A stretch of DNA of 64,000 nucleotides from Microbacterium sp. A20 (GTDB taxonomy: Bacteria > Actinomycetota > Actinomycetes > Actinomycetales > Microbacteriaceae): the NCBI RefSeq assembly GCF_004794515.1, contig NZ_SSDF01000082.1, positions 124,001-188,000 on the forward strand, written 5' to 3'. The translations under genes and the position numbers were made by a program. Positions 8,393 through 16,326 of this stretch are shown here, in pieces; the first letter of the stretch is position 1; every line of letters begins with the position of its first letter. The notes under the pieces were generated by a model, which was given only the letters and a program-made list of their open reading frames with translations, made no database searches and was not told the origin of the DNA.

Positions 8393-9684
8393 CGGCCTGG
8401 ACCGCCGTGCGCGAGGCGGTTCGGCCGGAGCGGATCGGCGTCGTCTCCCAGGTGCGCGGTCTGAGCGTGCAGGTGCGCGGCCTCGACGGCGCCGTCGGCG
8501 ACGTCGTGACCCTCGACGGGGTCGATGCCGAGGTCGTCGCGATCGGTGAGGGCGGCCTGCGGTGCATGCCTCTCGGAGCCGTCGCCGGTCTGACCGTCGG
8601 GGCTCCGGTGCGCGGTCGCGGTGGTCCGCTCCGGGTACCGACCGGAACCGCACTGCTCGGACGAGTCCTCGACGGGCTCGGACGGCCGATCGACGGCAAG
8701 GGGCCGTTGACGGGCGCGATCCCCGTGAGCCTCGACCACGCTCCGCCGTCCATCATGGGGCGCGATCGGATCGATGCGCCTCTTCCGCTCGGCGTGCGCG
8801 CGCTCGACACGCTCGTCAGCGTGGGACGTGGACAGCGCGTGGGGCTCTTCGCCGGCTCCGGAGTGGGCAAGTCGTCGCTGCTGTCGATGATCGCGCGCGG
8901 CACCGAGGCCGAGGTGACCGTGATCGCCCTCGTCGGCGAGCGCGGCCGCGAGGTGCGCGAGTTCATCGAGGACGACCTGGGGCCCGAAGGCCTCGCCCGT
9001 TCCGTGGTCGTGGTCTCGACCTCGGACCAGCCCGCGATGTCCCGCATCCGGGCGGCGTACACCGCGACGAGGATCGCCGAGGCCTTCCGCGATGACGGGG
9101 CGCACGCCATCCTCATGATGGACTCGCTGACCCGCGTCGCGATGGCGCAGCGCGAGATCGGCCTCTCCGCCGGAGAGCCCCCCGCGACCCGCGGCTATCC
9201 GCCGTCGACGTTCTCGCTCCTCGCCGGGCTGCTCGAACGCGCCGGCACCGATCGACGCGGCTCGATCACCGGCATCTACACCGTGCTCGTCGACGGCGAC
9301 GACCACAACGAGCCGATCGCCGACACCGTGCGCTCGATCCTCGACGGCCACGTCGTGCTCGATCGTGCACTCGCCCTCTCCGGACACCATCCGGCGATCG
9401 ACGTGCTCGGCTCCGTCTCTCGCGTGGCGGGGAAGATCACCGCCTCGGAACAGCGGTCGCACGCGGCGACGCTGCGAGCGGTCCTCGCCGCGCGTCGCCG
9501 GGCGAACGACCTGATCGATATCGGCGCCTACCAGCCGGGAGCCGACGCGCGCATCGACGCGGCCATCACCCACGAACGGGCGATCTCGGCCTTCCTCACC
9601 CAGCCCCTCGACGAGACGAGCCGGATCGACGAATCGTGGCGTCGCCTCGACGAACTCGTCTCCGGCTTCGGAGGTCTCTCATGA
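8389..9684 (+). CDS. fliI: Flagellum-specific ATP synthase FliI
   Basis: Export ATPase of the flagellar type III apparatus, related to the F1 beta subunit. 431 residues with Walker A GSGVGKSS (about 156-163), Walker B ILMMDSLTR, the GERGREV segment, and the family motif PPATRGYPPSTFS. The C-terminal domain contains IDIGAYQPGAD. The ATG overlaps the fliH stop, and its own stop overlaps the fliJ start. Confidence 0.96.
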   Translation: MTAWTAVREAVRPERIGVVSQVRGLSVQVRGLDGAVGDVVTLDGVDAEVVAIGEGGLRCMPLGAVAGLTVGAPVRGRGGPLRVPTGTALLGRVLDGLGRPIDGKGPLTGAIPVSLDHAPPSIMGRDRIDAPLPLGVRALDTLVSVGRGQRVGLFAGSGVGKSSLLSMIARGTEAEVTVIALVGERGREVREFIEDDLGPEGLARSVVVVSTSDQPAMSRIRAAYTATRIAEAFRDDGAHAILMMDSLTRVAMAQREIGLSAGEPPATRGYPPSTFSLLAGLLERAGTDRRGSITGIYTVLVDGDDHNEPIADTVRSILDGHVVLDRALALSGHHPAIDVLGSVSRVAGKITASEQRSHAATLRAVLAARRRANDLIDIGAYQPGADARIDAAITHERAISAFLTQPLDETSRIDESWRRLDELVSGFGGLS

Positions 9685-10103
9685 CACGGTCCTTCTCCCT
9701 GGCGGGCCTGCTGCGCGTGCGCGAGATCCAGGAGCGGGCCGCCGCCCAGCGACTGTCCCGCGCGGTGCTCGACGCCCAGCACACCGAGGCACGCGATCGA
9801 TCCCTTCGCGCGCACCTCTCCGGAGCCGGGAGCGAAGCGGTCGACGTCCGCTCGCTCGCCGCGCTCGCTGCCGCCCGCGTCGCCGGTCGGACGCTCCTCG
9901 CCGACCTGACGACGCTGTCGCACCTGCAGGCGCAGACCGTCGACGACGCCCGCACCGAACACGCCGAGGCGAGACGGGCGATGCGCGGACTCGATCGTCT
10001 CGCCCAGGCGCACGCCGCGCGGGTGCGGGCTGCCGAGCTGCACGCCGAGCAGGCGGAGCTCGACGAGATCGGATCGCGCACCGATACGGAGGGGCAGTCG
10101 TGA
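9681..10103 (+). CDS. fliJ: Flagellar export protein FliJ
   Basis: 140-residue, almost entirely helical protein that fits the central stalk of the FliI ring. The sequence is poorly conserved, but the N-terminus (FSLAGLLRVREIQERAAAQRL) and the continuous coiled-coil pattern are typical. The start at 9681 overlaps the fliI stop (ATGA). An in-frame ATG 45 bases upstream lies inside fliI and is not used. The call depends partly on its position between fliI and fliK. Confidence 0.85.
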   Translation: MTRSFSLAGLLRVREIQERAAAQRLSRAVLDAQHTEARDRSLRAHLSGAGSEAVDVRSLAALAAARVAGRTLLADLTTLSHLQAQTVDDARTEHAEARRAMRGLDRLAQAHAARVRAAELHAEQAELDEIGSRTDTEGQS

Positions 10104-11551
10104 CCGCCCTCGGCATCGTCGACATGCTCGACGCTCGCGCGTCGCGCCCGACCGGCGGCTCGCCGTCGCGCGGCACCACCCCGGGCGCCGCGGCCTTCGC
10201 CGACGTGATCCAGGATGCTGCCCGGGCTCAACGCGCGGATGACGCCCCCGCCGACGGCATCCCTGCTGAGGGTTCATCGACGGGAAGCGCCACGACGGAA
10301 GCCCCCACCGAGCCCGATGGCCAGGTTCTCCCCGTGGTCCCGGCGCCCCTCGCCCCCCTCCCGAGCGGTTCGGGCACGGCGGCTCCCGTCGAGGGAAGCA
10401 CCACGGATGCGACCCTCGACCTCGACCTCGACCCGATGCAGCCGCCGGTGGATGCTGCGGAAGACGCGGGAGCGGTGGATGCCGCTGCGGCCTCCGCCGA
10501 CCTCCCGCCGATCGCGGCGTCCAGCACGGTCGCCGCATCGGTCGATCCGGCACGCGCCACGGCATCTGCGGGAGCCCTGGCAGCATCAGCCGCGCCGCCC
10601 GCCGTCCCCGGGGCATCGCCGCGCACCTCGTCTAGCCCCGGCGTCGGTGCCGCATCCCTTCCGGTCAGCACCGCCGCGGTGGCGGGAGCGTCCGACATGA
10701 ACAGCACGACGGCCGATGTCCCGGCCGATGCCGCTCTCCGCCTCGCCCGCGTCCCCTCCAGTGCCGCTGCCGCTGCCGCTGCCGGCGAGCACGGTGCCGT
10801 CGCTGCGGCTCCCGCACCGGCATCGGCGTCGAACGCCGGCCCGGCACTCCGGGTCGCGACGGCCACCGCACCCGACACGGCACCCGACACCGTGGCGTCT
10901 CCTGCCGGCTCGGCTCCGGTCGTCGCCGCCCCCGCCGCATCGGTACCCGCCACGGCAGACGCCGCCGGCCCGACCGCCGCCGTCACCGCACCCGCTCCCG
11001 CATCACCGTCCCCGATCGCGCCGAGCACCCCGGTCGCCGCCGCGGCGATCGCCCGGCCGGTCCTGCTCCCCCAGATCTCGGCGCCCGTCGTCGCGCTCGC
11101 CCAGGCTGCAGACGGCGACCACAGCCTCACGCTGACCGTGTCGCCCGAGAACCTCGGCCCGGTGACCGTGCGTGCGCACATCTCCGGAGGCGCCATCCAC
11201 ATCGAGCTGCACGCCCCGAACGACCTCGGGCGCGAGGCGCTGCGTACCGTCCTCGCCGACCTGCGACGGGATCTCGCGGCCGCGGCACCGCACGCCTCCC
11301 TGATGCTCTCGAGCTCGGACGACGGCCCCGGCTCGGCGAACCCGCAGAGCTCACCGAACGGCGGCTCAGCAAACGGCAACGCTGCGAACGGCAACGCGGC
11401 GAGCGCGGGCGGCGGGCAGACCCGCGGCGACGCACCCGCCGACCGGAACGCGAGCGCACGACCGAGCACCGGCGCCGTCCCCTCCGCACCCGACGGCACA
11501 CCGCCCGTCCCCCTCGTCTCGCCGCACGGCGGCATCGATGTCTTCGCCTGA
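10100..11551 (+). CDS. fliK: Flagellar hook-length control protein FliK
   Basis: Secreted ruler that sets hook length and switches export specificity. The 483 residues are mostly low-complexity Ala/Pro/Ser/Thr sequence (about 20-330), as expected of the ruler part. The C-terminal Flg_hook domain follows, with LTLTVSPENLGPVTVRAHIS, IELHAPNDLGREALR and LRRDLAAA. The GTG start overlaps the fliJ stop and is preceded by GGAGGGG. Another low-complexity Gly/Asn/Ser tail ends the protein. Confidence 0.88.
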   Translation: MTALGIVDMLDARASRPTGGSPSRGTTPGAAAFADVIQDAARAQRADDAPADGIPAEGSSTGSATTEAPTEPDGQVLPVVPAPLAPLPSGSGTAAPVEGSTTDATLDLDLDPMQPPVDAAEDAGAVDAAAASADLPPIAASSTVAASVDPARATASAGALAASAAPPAVPGASPRTSSSPGVGAASLPVSTAAVAGASDMNSTTADVPADAALRLARVPSSAAAAAAAGEHGAVAAAPAPASASNAGPALRVATATAPDTAPDTVASPAGSAPVVAAPAASVPATADAAGPTAAVTAPAPASPSPIAPSTPVAAAAIARPVLLPQISAPVVALAQAADGDHSLTLTVSPENLGPVTVRAHISGGAIHIELHAPNDLGREALRTVLADLRRDLAAAAPHASLMLSSSDDGPGSANPQSSPNGGSANGNAANGNAASAGGGQTRGDAPADRNASARPSTGAVPSAPDGTPPVPLVSPHGGIDVFA

Positions 11552-11566
11552 TCCGAGAGGAACCCC

Positions 11567-12004
11567 ATGACCACGGTCGACCCCATCACCGGCACCATCC
11601 CGCCCAGCGGCGTGCAGACCGGCAGCACCACGCCCCCGGTCGAACGCAAGAAGACGCTCGACTCGGAGGTGTTCCTGAAGCTGCTGGTGACCCAGCTGAC
11701 CAATCAGGACCCCAGCTCTCCCATGAACACCAACGAGATGATCTCGCAGACCACGCAGCTGGCCTCCATGGAGCAGTTGACCGCGCTGTCGGCCACCTCG
11801 ACCGAGAGCTTCGCGCTCAGCATGCGGCAGACCGCCGCCGCCCTGATCGGCCACGAAGCGCAGTACGTCGACGAAGACGGTGTCACTCAGAAGGGCATCG
11901 TCACCTCCGTCTCCTATGCGGGCGCCGTCCCCCTCGTCACCATTGGCGACGCCACCATCGCCCTCGACGCCGTCTCCGGCGTCTCCCTCGTCCCCAAATC
12001 CTGA
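11567..12004 (+). CDS. flgD: Flagellar hook assembly scaffold FlgD
   Basis: Hook cap that guides assembly of FlgE. 145 residues with the conserved N-terminal block FLKLLVTQLTNQDPSSPMN followed by TTQLASMEQL, and a short C-terminal part (GHEAQYVDEDGV). It is shorter than the enteric protein (about 230 residues), lacking most of the Ig/Tudor-like C-terminal region; short forms are common in Gram-positive bacteria. The Shine-Dalgarno sequence is GAGAGGA. Confidence 0.92.
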   Translation: MTTVDPITGTIPPSGVQTGSTTPPVERKKTLDSEVFLKLLVTQLTNQDPSSPMNTNEMISQTTQLASMEQLTALSATSTESFALSMRQTAAALIGHEAQYVDEDGVTQKGIVTSVSYAGAVPLVTIGDATIALDAVSGVSLVPKS

Positions 12005-12032
12005 TCAGCCCCGCACCCAGAAAGGCACCACC

Positions 12033-13193
12033 ATGCTCCGCTCCCTCTTCGCCGGAATCTCGGGCCTGCGCTCGCACCAGACCATGCTCGACGTCACGGG
12101 TAACAACATCGCCAACGTCAACACGACCGGCTTCAAGGCCTCGGCCGTGCAGTTCCAGGATTCGCTCTCGCAGCTGCTGCGCAACTCGATGATGCCGCAG
12201 ACGAACCTCGGCGGTCAGAACCCCGCCCAGGTCGGCCTCGGCGTGCAGGTCGCCGGCATCAGCACCAACTTCGCCTCGGGCGCACCGCAGCCCACCGGCG
12301 TCCCCACCGATCTCATGATCGCCGGCGACGGCTTCTTCGTGGTCCGCTCCGGCGGCGAGACGCTGTACACCCGCAACGGCGGCTTCTCGTTCGACGCGAG
12401 CGGCAAGCTGGTCTCGGCCGACGGCGCGCTCGTGCAGGGCTGGACCGCGCGCGACGGAGCGATCGTCCCCGGTCAGGGCGTCGGCGACATCACGCTCCCC
12501 GTGGGTGCGCTGAGCCCCGCCGCCGCGACGACCACCGCGCGGGTGACCGGCAACCTGCCCTCGGGCGCGGCCGTCGGCGACACGCTCGTGCGCGACATCA
12601 AGACCTACGACGCACAGGGCACCGAGACCTCGATGCGCCTCACGTTCACCCGCACGACCGCCGGCTGGGACGTCACCGACGCTGCCGGCGCGCGCACCCC
12701 GCTGGCCTTCACCGACGGCAAGCAGGCGGGCGCCTCGTCGATCGTGTCCGGCGGCATCACGGTCGACCTGTCGGCGGTCACCGGCTTCGCCGACGTCAGC
12801 GACGTCGCCATCAAGGAGCAGAACGGCAAGCCGGCCGGCACCCTGAGCTCCTACGCCCTGACGAACGACGGCAGCCTCGTCGGCACGTTCAGCAACGGCG
12901 ACACCGAGGTGCTCGCGCGCATCGCACTGGCCGGCTTCGTGAACCCGGGCGGCCTGGAGAAGACCGGGTCCTCGCAGTTCCGCCCCAGCGGCAACTCGGG
13001 CCAGCCGACGCTCGGTCAGGCCGGGACCGACGGTCTGGGCGGCATCATCAGTGGCGCGCTGGAGATGTCGAACGTCGACCTCTCGCAGGAGTTCACCAAC
13101 CTGATCGTCGCCCAGCGCGGTTTCCAGGCGAACGCCCGCATCATCACCACGAGCGACGAGGTGCTGCAGGAGCTCACGAACCTCAAGCGCTGA
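12033..13193 (+). CDS. flgE: Flagellar hook protein FlgE
   Basis: Hook subunit of 386 residues. The N-terminal rod/hook signature is complete (LFAGISGLRSHQTMLDVTGN, then NIANVNTTGFKAS) and the C-terminus has the matching helix (SQEFTNLIVAQRGFQANARI, SDEVLQELTNLKR). The central part contains the FlgE D1 domain (DLMIAGDGFFVV). The start at 12033 is preceded by AAAGG; an upstream in-frame ATG lies within flgD and gives no family sequence. It closes the flgB operon, with a strong terminator after it. Confidence 0.95.
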   Translation: MLRSLFAGISGLRSHQTMLDVTGNNIANVNTTGFKASAVQFQDSLSQLLRNSMMPQTNLGGQNPAQVGLGVQVAGISTNFASGAPQPTGVPTDLMIAGDGFFVVRSGGETLYTRNGGFSFDASGKLVSADGALVQGWTARDGAIVPGQGVGDITLPVGALSPAAATTTARVTGNLPSGAAVGDTLVRDIKTYDAQGTETSMRLTFTRTTAGWDVTDAAGARTPLAFTDGKQAGASSIVSGGITVDLSAVTGFADVSDVAIKEQNGKPAGTLSSYALTNDGSLVGTFSNGDTEVLARIALAGFVNPGGLEKTGSSQFRPSGNSGQPTLGQAGTDGLGGIISGALEMSNVDLSQEFTNLIVAQRGFQANARIITTSDEVLQELTNLKR

Positions 13194-13215
13194 GTCGCGG
13201 CCGCTCGCTGCTTCC

Positions 13216-13255
13216 CCGGGAGGGTTCTCCGCGTGATCGCGGGGAGCCCTCCCGG
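13216..13255 (+). terminator. Terminator hairpin after flgE
   Basis: An 18-bp stem (13216-13233 with 13238-13255) containing two G-U pairs, with the tetraloop TGAT. No T-run follows. It ends the flgB-flgE operon before the next promoter at 13386. Confidence 0.75.
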
Positions 13256-13307
13256 TCTGCGTTCGGGCACTATCACGGACGCTCCATTCGAAACTAAGGT
13301 TTAGCGC

Positions 13308-13347
13308 CCTTAACCACGAGTAACGGAGCCCGTACTCGGGGTTAAGG
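13308..13347. repeat. Long interrupted palindrome upstream of the flbD promoter
   Basis: The left arm 13308-13326 pairs with the right arm 13330-13347 (both with CCTTAACC and GAGT cores), with one mismatch and one bulged base and only three bases between. A smaller repeat, CTAA-GGT-TTAG, lies just before it (13294-13304). The stretch is clearly more AT-rich than its surroundings. It lies between the flgE terminator and the flbD promoter, so it could be an operator; its function is not known. Confidence 0.5.
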
Positions 13348-13385
13348 CACCAGCGCGCCGGTTCCGCGCCCACCGGCCCTGTCGC

Positions 13386-13412
13386 TAACGCCCGACGCCT
13401 ACCGGCCGACAG
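13386..13412 (+). promoter_or_regulatory. Sigma-28-like promoter of flbD-motA-motB
   Basis: TAACGCCC (13386-13393), 11 bases, GCCGACAG (13405-13412). The -35 element is identical to that of fliC and the -10 element differs by one base. Confidence 0.75.
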
Positions 13413-13418
13413 TCACCT

Positions 13419-13443
13419 CCGACAGCCCAGGACGGGCCGTCGG
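13419..13443 (+). promoter_or_regulatory. flbD leader hairpin with AGGAC loop, candidate CsrA site
   Basis: CCGAC (13419-13423) pairs with GTCGG (13439-13443); an inner CCC (13426-13428) pairs with GGG (13434-13436), leaving the loop AGGAC. As in the fliC and flgB leaders, the hairpin lies at the expected 5' end and shows GGA in its loop. An ACGGAT copy also follows at 13466-13471, partly in a second stem. Confidence 0.4.
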
Positions 13444-13489
13444 GTCCGCGCTCCCCGGAACGCGGACGGATCTTTCCAGGATGGAGCCC

Positions 13490-13732
13490 ATGATCGTCCT
13501 CACGCGCCTGAACCGTTCCCGGTTCGCGGTGAACCCCGACCTGATCGAACGTGTCCAGGCAACGCCCGACACGACGCTCATCATGGTCGACGGTGCGACG
13601 TTCGTCGTCACCGAGACGATGGACGACGTGATCGCGCAGATCACCCGGTTCCGGGCCGGAGTGCTCGCCACTGCTGCCGCCCTGATCGCCGCACCCGACG
13701 GCGACTCCCGCACTCCCGAGGTCGGTCTCTGA
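13490..13732 (+). CDS. flbD: Flagellar FlbD family protein
   Basis: 80-residue member of the small FlbD family found before motA in Gram-positive flagellar loci; its role is undefined. The sequence MIVLTRLNRSRFAVNPDLIE followed by TPDTTLIMVDG matches the family closely. It normally starts at the Met-Ile pair, so the ATG at 13490 is preferred over the ATG at 13481. It is unrelated to the Caulobacter regulator of the same name. It overlaps motA by one base. Confidence 0.88.
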   Translation: MIVLTRLNRSRFAVNPDLIERVQATPDTTLIMVDGATFVVTETMDDVIAQITRFRAGVLATAAALIAAPDGDSRTPEVGL

Positions 13733-14541
13733 TGGATCCGTCCCTCATCCTCGGCCTGATCCTCGCGTTCGGCGCTTTGATCGCCATGATCAACCTCGAA
13801 GGCGCGACCATCGGATCGCTGCTGATCCCCGCCCCGATGGTGCTGGTCTTCGGAGCCACGATCGCCGTCGGCATCGCGAGCGGCACTGTGCGCGATGCGC
13901 TGCATGCGGTCAAGTCGCTCCCCCGCGCCTTCCGCGGCGAGCGCCGCACCGCGTCGAGCATGATCGACACGGTGGTCGGCTACGCCGAGAAGGCGCGCGC
14001 CGAAGGGCTCCTCGCCCTCGAGCAGGGGCTGGAGGACGAGAAGGACCCGTTCCTGCGCCAGGCACTGCAGAGCATCGCCGACGGAACGGACGCCGAAGAC
14101 CTGCGAACCCTGCTGGAGGATGAGCTCACCTCGACCGCTGCCCGTAACCGCACCGCCTCACGCTTCTACATGACGCTCGGCGGCTTCGCGCCAACGGTCG
14201 GCATCATCGGCACGGTCGTCTCCCTCACGCATGTGCTGGAGAAGCTCGACAAGCCGGACACCCTCGGTCCCATGATCGCGACGGCATTCGTGGCGACGCT
14301 GTGGGGTCTCCTGTCGGCCAACTTCATCTGGCTGCCCATCGGCGGACGTCTCCAGCGTCTCGGCGAGCTCGAGCTCGAACGCATGACCGTGCTCATGGAG
14401 GGCATGCTGGCCGTACAGGCCGGCGCCCCGCCGCAGTTCGTCGGCGAACGTCTGCGCGCCCTCGTGTCCGAGCGCCCTTCCGCCCGCTCCGGCCGGAAGG
14501 CTCGCACCTCGGAACCCGAGGAGACGGAGCAGGGGTCATGA
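13732..14541 (+). CDS. motA: Flagellar motor stator protein MotA
   Basis: Proton-channel subunit of the stator. 269 residues with four predicted membrane segments: DPSLILGLILAFGALIAMIN, the ILIPAPMVLVFGATIAVGIA region, FAPTVGIIGTVVSL and the IATAFVATLWGLLSANFIWLP region. Between helices 2 and 3 lies the cytoplasmic loop with charged residues that contact FliG. The conserved prolines in SRFYMTLGGFAPTVG and PDTLGP are present. The start overlaps the flbD stop and the stop overlaps motB. Confidence 0.94.
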   Translation: MDPSLILGLILAFGALIAMINLEGATIGSLLIPAPMVLVFGATIAVGIASGTVRDALHAVKSLPRAFRGERRTASSMIDTVVGYAEKARAEGLLALEQGLEDEKDPFLRQALQSIADGTDAEDLRTLLEDELTSTAARNRTASRFYMTLGGFAPTVGIIGTVVSLTHVLEKLDKPDTLGPMIATAFVATLWGLLSANFIWLPIGGRLQRLGELELERMTVLMEGMLAVQAGAPPQFVGERLRALVSERPSARSGRKARTSEPEETEQGS

Positions 14542-15347
14542 GCGTCCGGGCCCGTCGCCGCGTGCCCCAGGAGGAGCACAGCGGTCCGGACGAGCGGTGG
14601 ATGGCGTCCTACATGGACATGGTGACCGTGCTGATGTGCATGTTCATCGTGCTGTTCGCGATGTCGACGGTCGACCAGGAGAAGTTCGAGGCGCTCAGCG
14701 CCTCCCTCGCGACCGGGTTCGGTCAGGAGCCGTCGGAGGACGTGGATGCCGTCACCGGGGTCGTCGTCCCTCCGGAGCTGGTCGACGAGAAGGGCGAGGA
14801 CTTCGCCGACGTCGACCTGGCGGCCGCGCAGACCGAGTTCGACGAGCTCTCCGCCCTCCGTGAGCGTCTGCGCCAGGTGCTCGCCGAAAACGGCCTCGAA
14901 GCCGACGTCACCTTCACGATCGACGAGCGGGGCCTGACGATCGGACTCGTCAGCGCCGAGACGTTCTTCACCACGAACAGCACCACCCTCAGCTCGAAGG
15001 CGGTTCTGGTGCTCGATGCACTCGGCTCGGTCCTGGTCACCGCCCCGAACGAGATCTCGGTCGAAGGTCACGCCGACGTCCGCGGATCGGTCGCCCCGTT
15101 CCCGACGAACTGGGAGCTCTCGGCCGGCCGATCCACGCAGGTGCTGCGGCACCTCGTCGAGTCGTCCGGGCTGCCGCCGGCGCACCTGAAGTCGGTCGGC
15201 TTCGGCGACACGCGGCCCGTCGCGGCGGGTTCCTCGCCCGCGGCGCTGGCCCAGAACCGGCGCGTCGACATCGTCGTCCTCTCGGATGCGAAGGAGGAGG
15301 TGCGAGCACTCATCCCCGAAGCGCAGGCCGCGCAGCCGTCCTCCTGA
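14538..15347 (+). CDS. motB: Flagellar motor stator protein MotB
   Basis: Stator subunit that carries the proton-binding aspartate and anchors to peptidoglycan. 269 residues: a short basic N-terminus, one membrane helix with the key Asp27 (YMDMVTVLMCMFIVLFAMST), a plug/linker region, and a C-terminal OmpA-like domain (ISVEGHADVRGS; ELSAGRSTQVLRHLV; NRRVDIVV). The ATG overlaps the motA stop. Confidence 0.95.
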   Translation: MSVRARRRVPQEEHSGPDERWMASYMDMVTVLMCMFIVLFAMSTVDQEKFEALSASLATGFGQEPSEDVDAVTGVVVPPELVDEKGEDFADVDLAAAQTEFDELSALRERLRQVLAENGLEADVTFTIDERGLTIGLVSAETFFTTNSTTLSSKAVLVLDALGSVLVTAPNEISVEGHADVRGSVAPFPTNWELSAGRSTQVLRHLVESSGLPPAHLKSVGFGDTRPVAAGSSPAALAQNRRVDIVVLSDAKEEVRALIPEAQAAQPSS

Positions 15348-15358
15348 CCGTTCCCGCC

Positions 15359-15385
15359 TAACGCACGCCGATCACCGCCCGATAG
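15359..15385 (+). promoter_or_regulatory. Sigma-28-like promoter of the fliM operon
   Basis: TAACGCAC (15359-15366), 11 bases, CCCGATAG (15378-15385). This matches the other three flagellar promoters. It ends only 9 bases before the first possible fliM start, so the fliM message would have almost no leader. Confidence 0.75.
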
Positions 15386-15393
15386 TCGGGTTC

Positions 15394-16326
15394 GTGGTGA
15401 TCGAGGACAGCGTGCGCTCCGACGTGCGCACAGCGACGGCGACGAAGACCGCCGAAGTCGAGGTGTACGACTTCGGCCGTTCGGCGACCCTCTCGCGCGA
15501 GCACACCCGCGCCCTGGAGCTGGCCTTCGAGACGTTCTCCCGGCAGTGGTCGGCGCAGCTCTCGGCGAAGATCCACGTGCGTGCCACCATCGCCGTCGAG
15601 CATGTCGGGATGTTGACCTACGGCGAGTACGCCGCCTCGCTGCCGACCACGACGACCCTCATCGTGTGCGCACTGCCCGATTCCGACGAGCGGCTCATCG
15701 TGCAGCTGCCGACCTCCGCTGCCACGACCTGGATCGTGCAGATGGTCGGAGGGCGCGCATCGTCGACGTCGGAGGACCGCACCTTCACCCCGATCGAGCA
15801 GGCGCTGATCCGCTCGCTCATCGTCGACGCGCTCGACCACCTGACCGGCTCCCTCGACGGACTGCTCCCCGCCGGTGTGACCGTGAGCGGCATCCAGTAC
15901 AGCTCGCAGTTCGCGCAGGTCGCGGCATCGGGCGAACCGGTCATCGTCGCCCGCTTCTCGATGCGCCTCGCGGGCCGGGCAGTGCCGGTGAGCGTCATGC
16001 TGCCGGCATCGGTGCTCGCCGGCTTCACCGTGCGCACCTCCGACGCCGACCGTGCCGCAGCGCCCGGGCTGGTCCGACGCCAGGTCGAGGTCTCCCCCGT
16101 CGAGCTCTCGCTGCGGCTCGCTCCGCGCGCGGTGCTCCCCCGCGAGGTGCTCGACCTCGCCGTCGGCGACATCGTCTCCTTCCCGCACTCCGCCGACCGC
16201 CCGATGCTGCTCGCCGTGGGCGATCAGACCGTCGCCACCGCCGCCGTGGGCAGCGCCGGCGCCCGTCTCGCGTGCGTCGTCGCCACCACCGTCCCCGATC
16301 CCGTCTTCGCCGAGGAGCCCGCGTGA
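15394..16326 (+). CDS. fliM: Flagellar motor switch protein FliM
   Basis: C-ring protein. From the GTG at 15394 it has 310 residues: the FliM middle domain (VYDFGRSATLSREHTRALEL, GMLTYGEYAASLP, TFTPIEQALIRSLI) and a C-terminal SpoA domain (VSPVELSLRLAPRAVLPREV, LDLAVGDIVSF). The N-terminal EIDALL-type CheY-binding motif is missing. The start is uncertain: GTG codons at 15394 and 15397 would be nearly leaderless given the promoter, while the GTG at 15412 has GAGGA at 15403-15407. No upstream start is possible past the promoter. Confidence 0.88.
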   Translation: MVIEDSVRSDVRTATATKTAEVEVYDFGRSATLSREHTRALELAFETFSRQWSAQLSAKIHVRATIAVEHVGMLTYGEYAASLPTTTTLIVCALPDSDERLIVQLPTSAATTWIVQMVGGRASSTSEDRTFTPIEQALIRSLIVDALDHLTGSLDGLLPAGVTVSGIQYSSQFAQVAASGEPVIVARFSMRLAGRAVPVSVMLPASVLAGFTVRTSDADRAAAPGLVRRQVEVSPVELSLRLAPRAVLPREVLDLAVGDIVSFPHSADRPMLLAVGDQTVATAAVGSAGARLACVVATTVPDPVFAEEPA

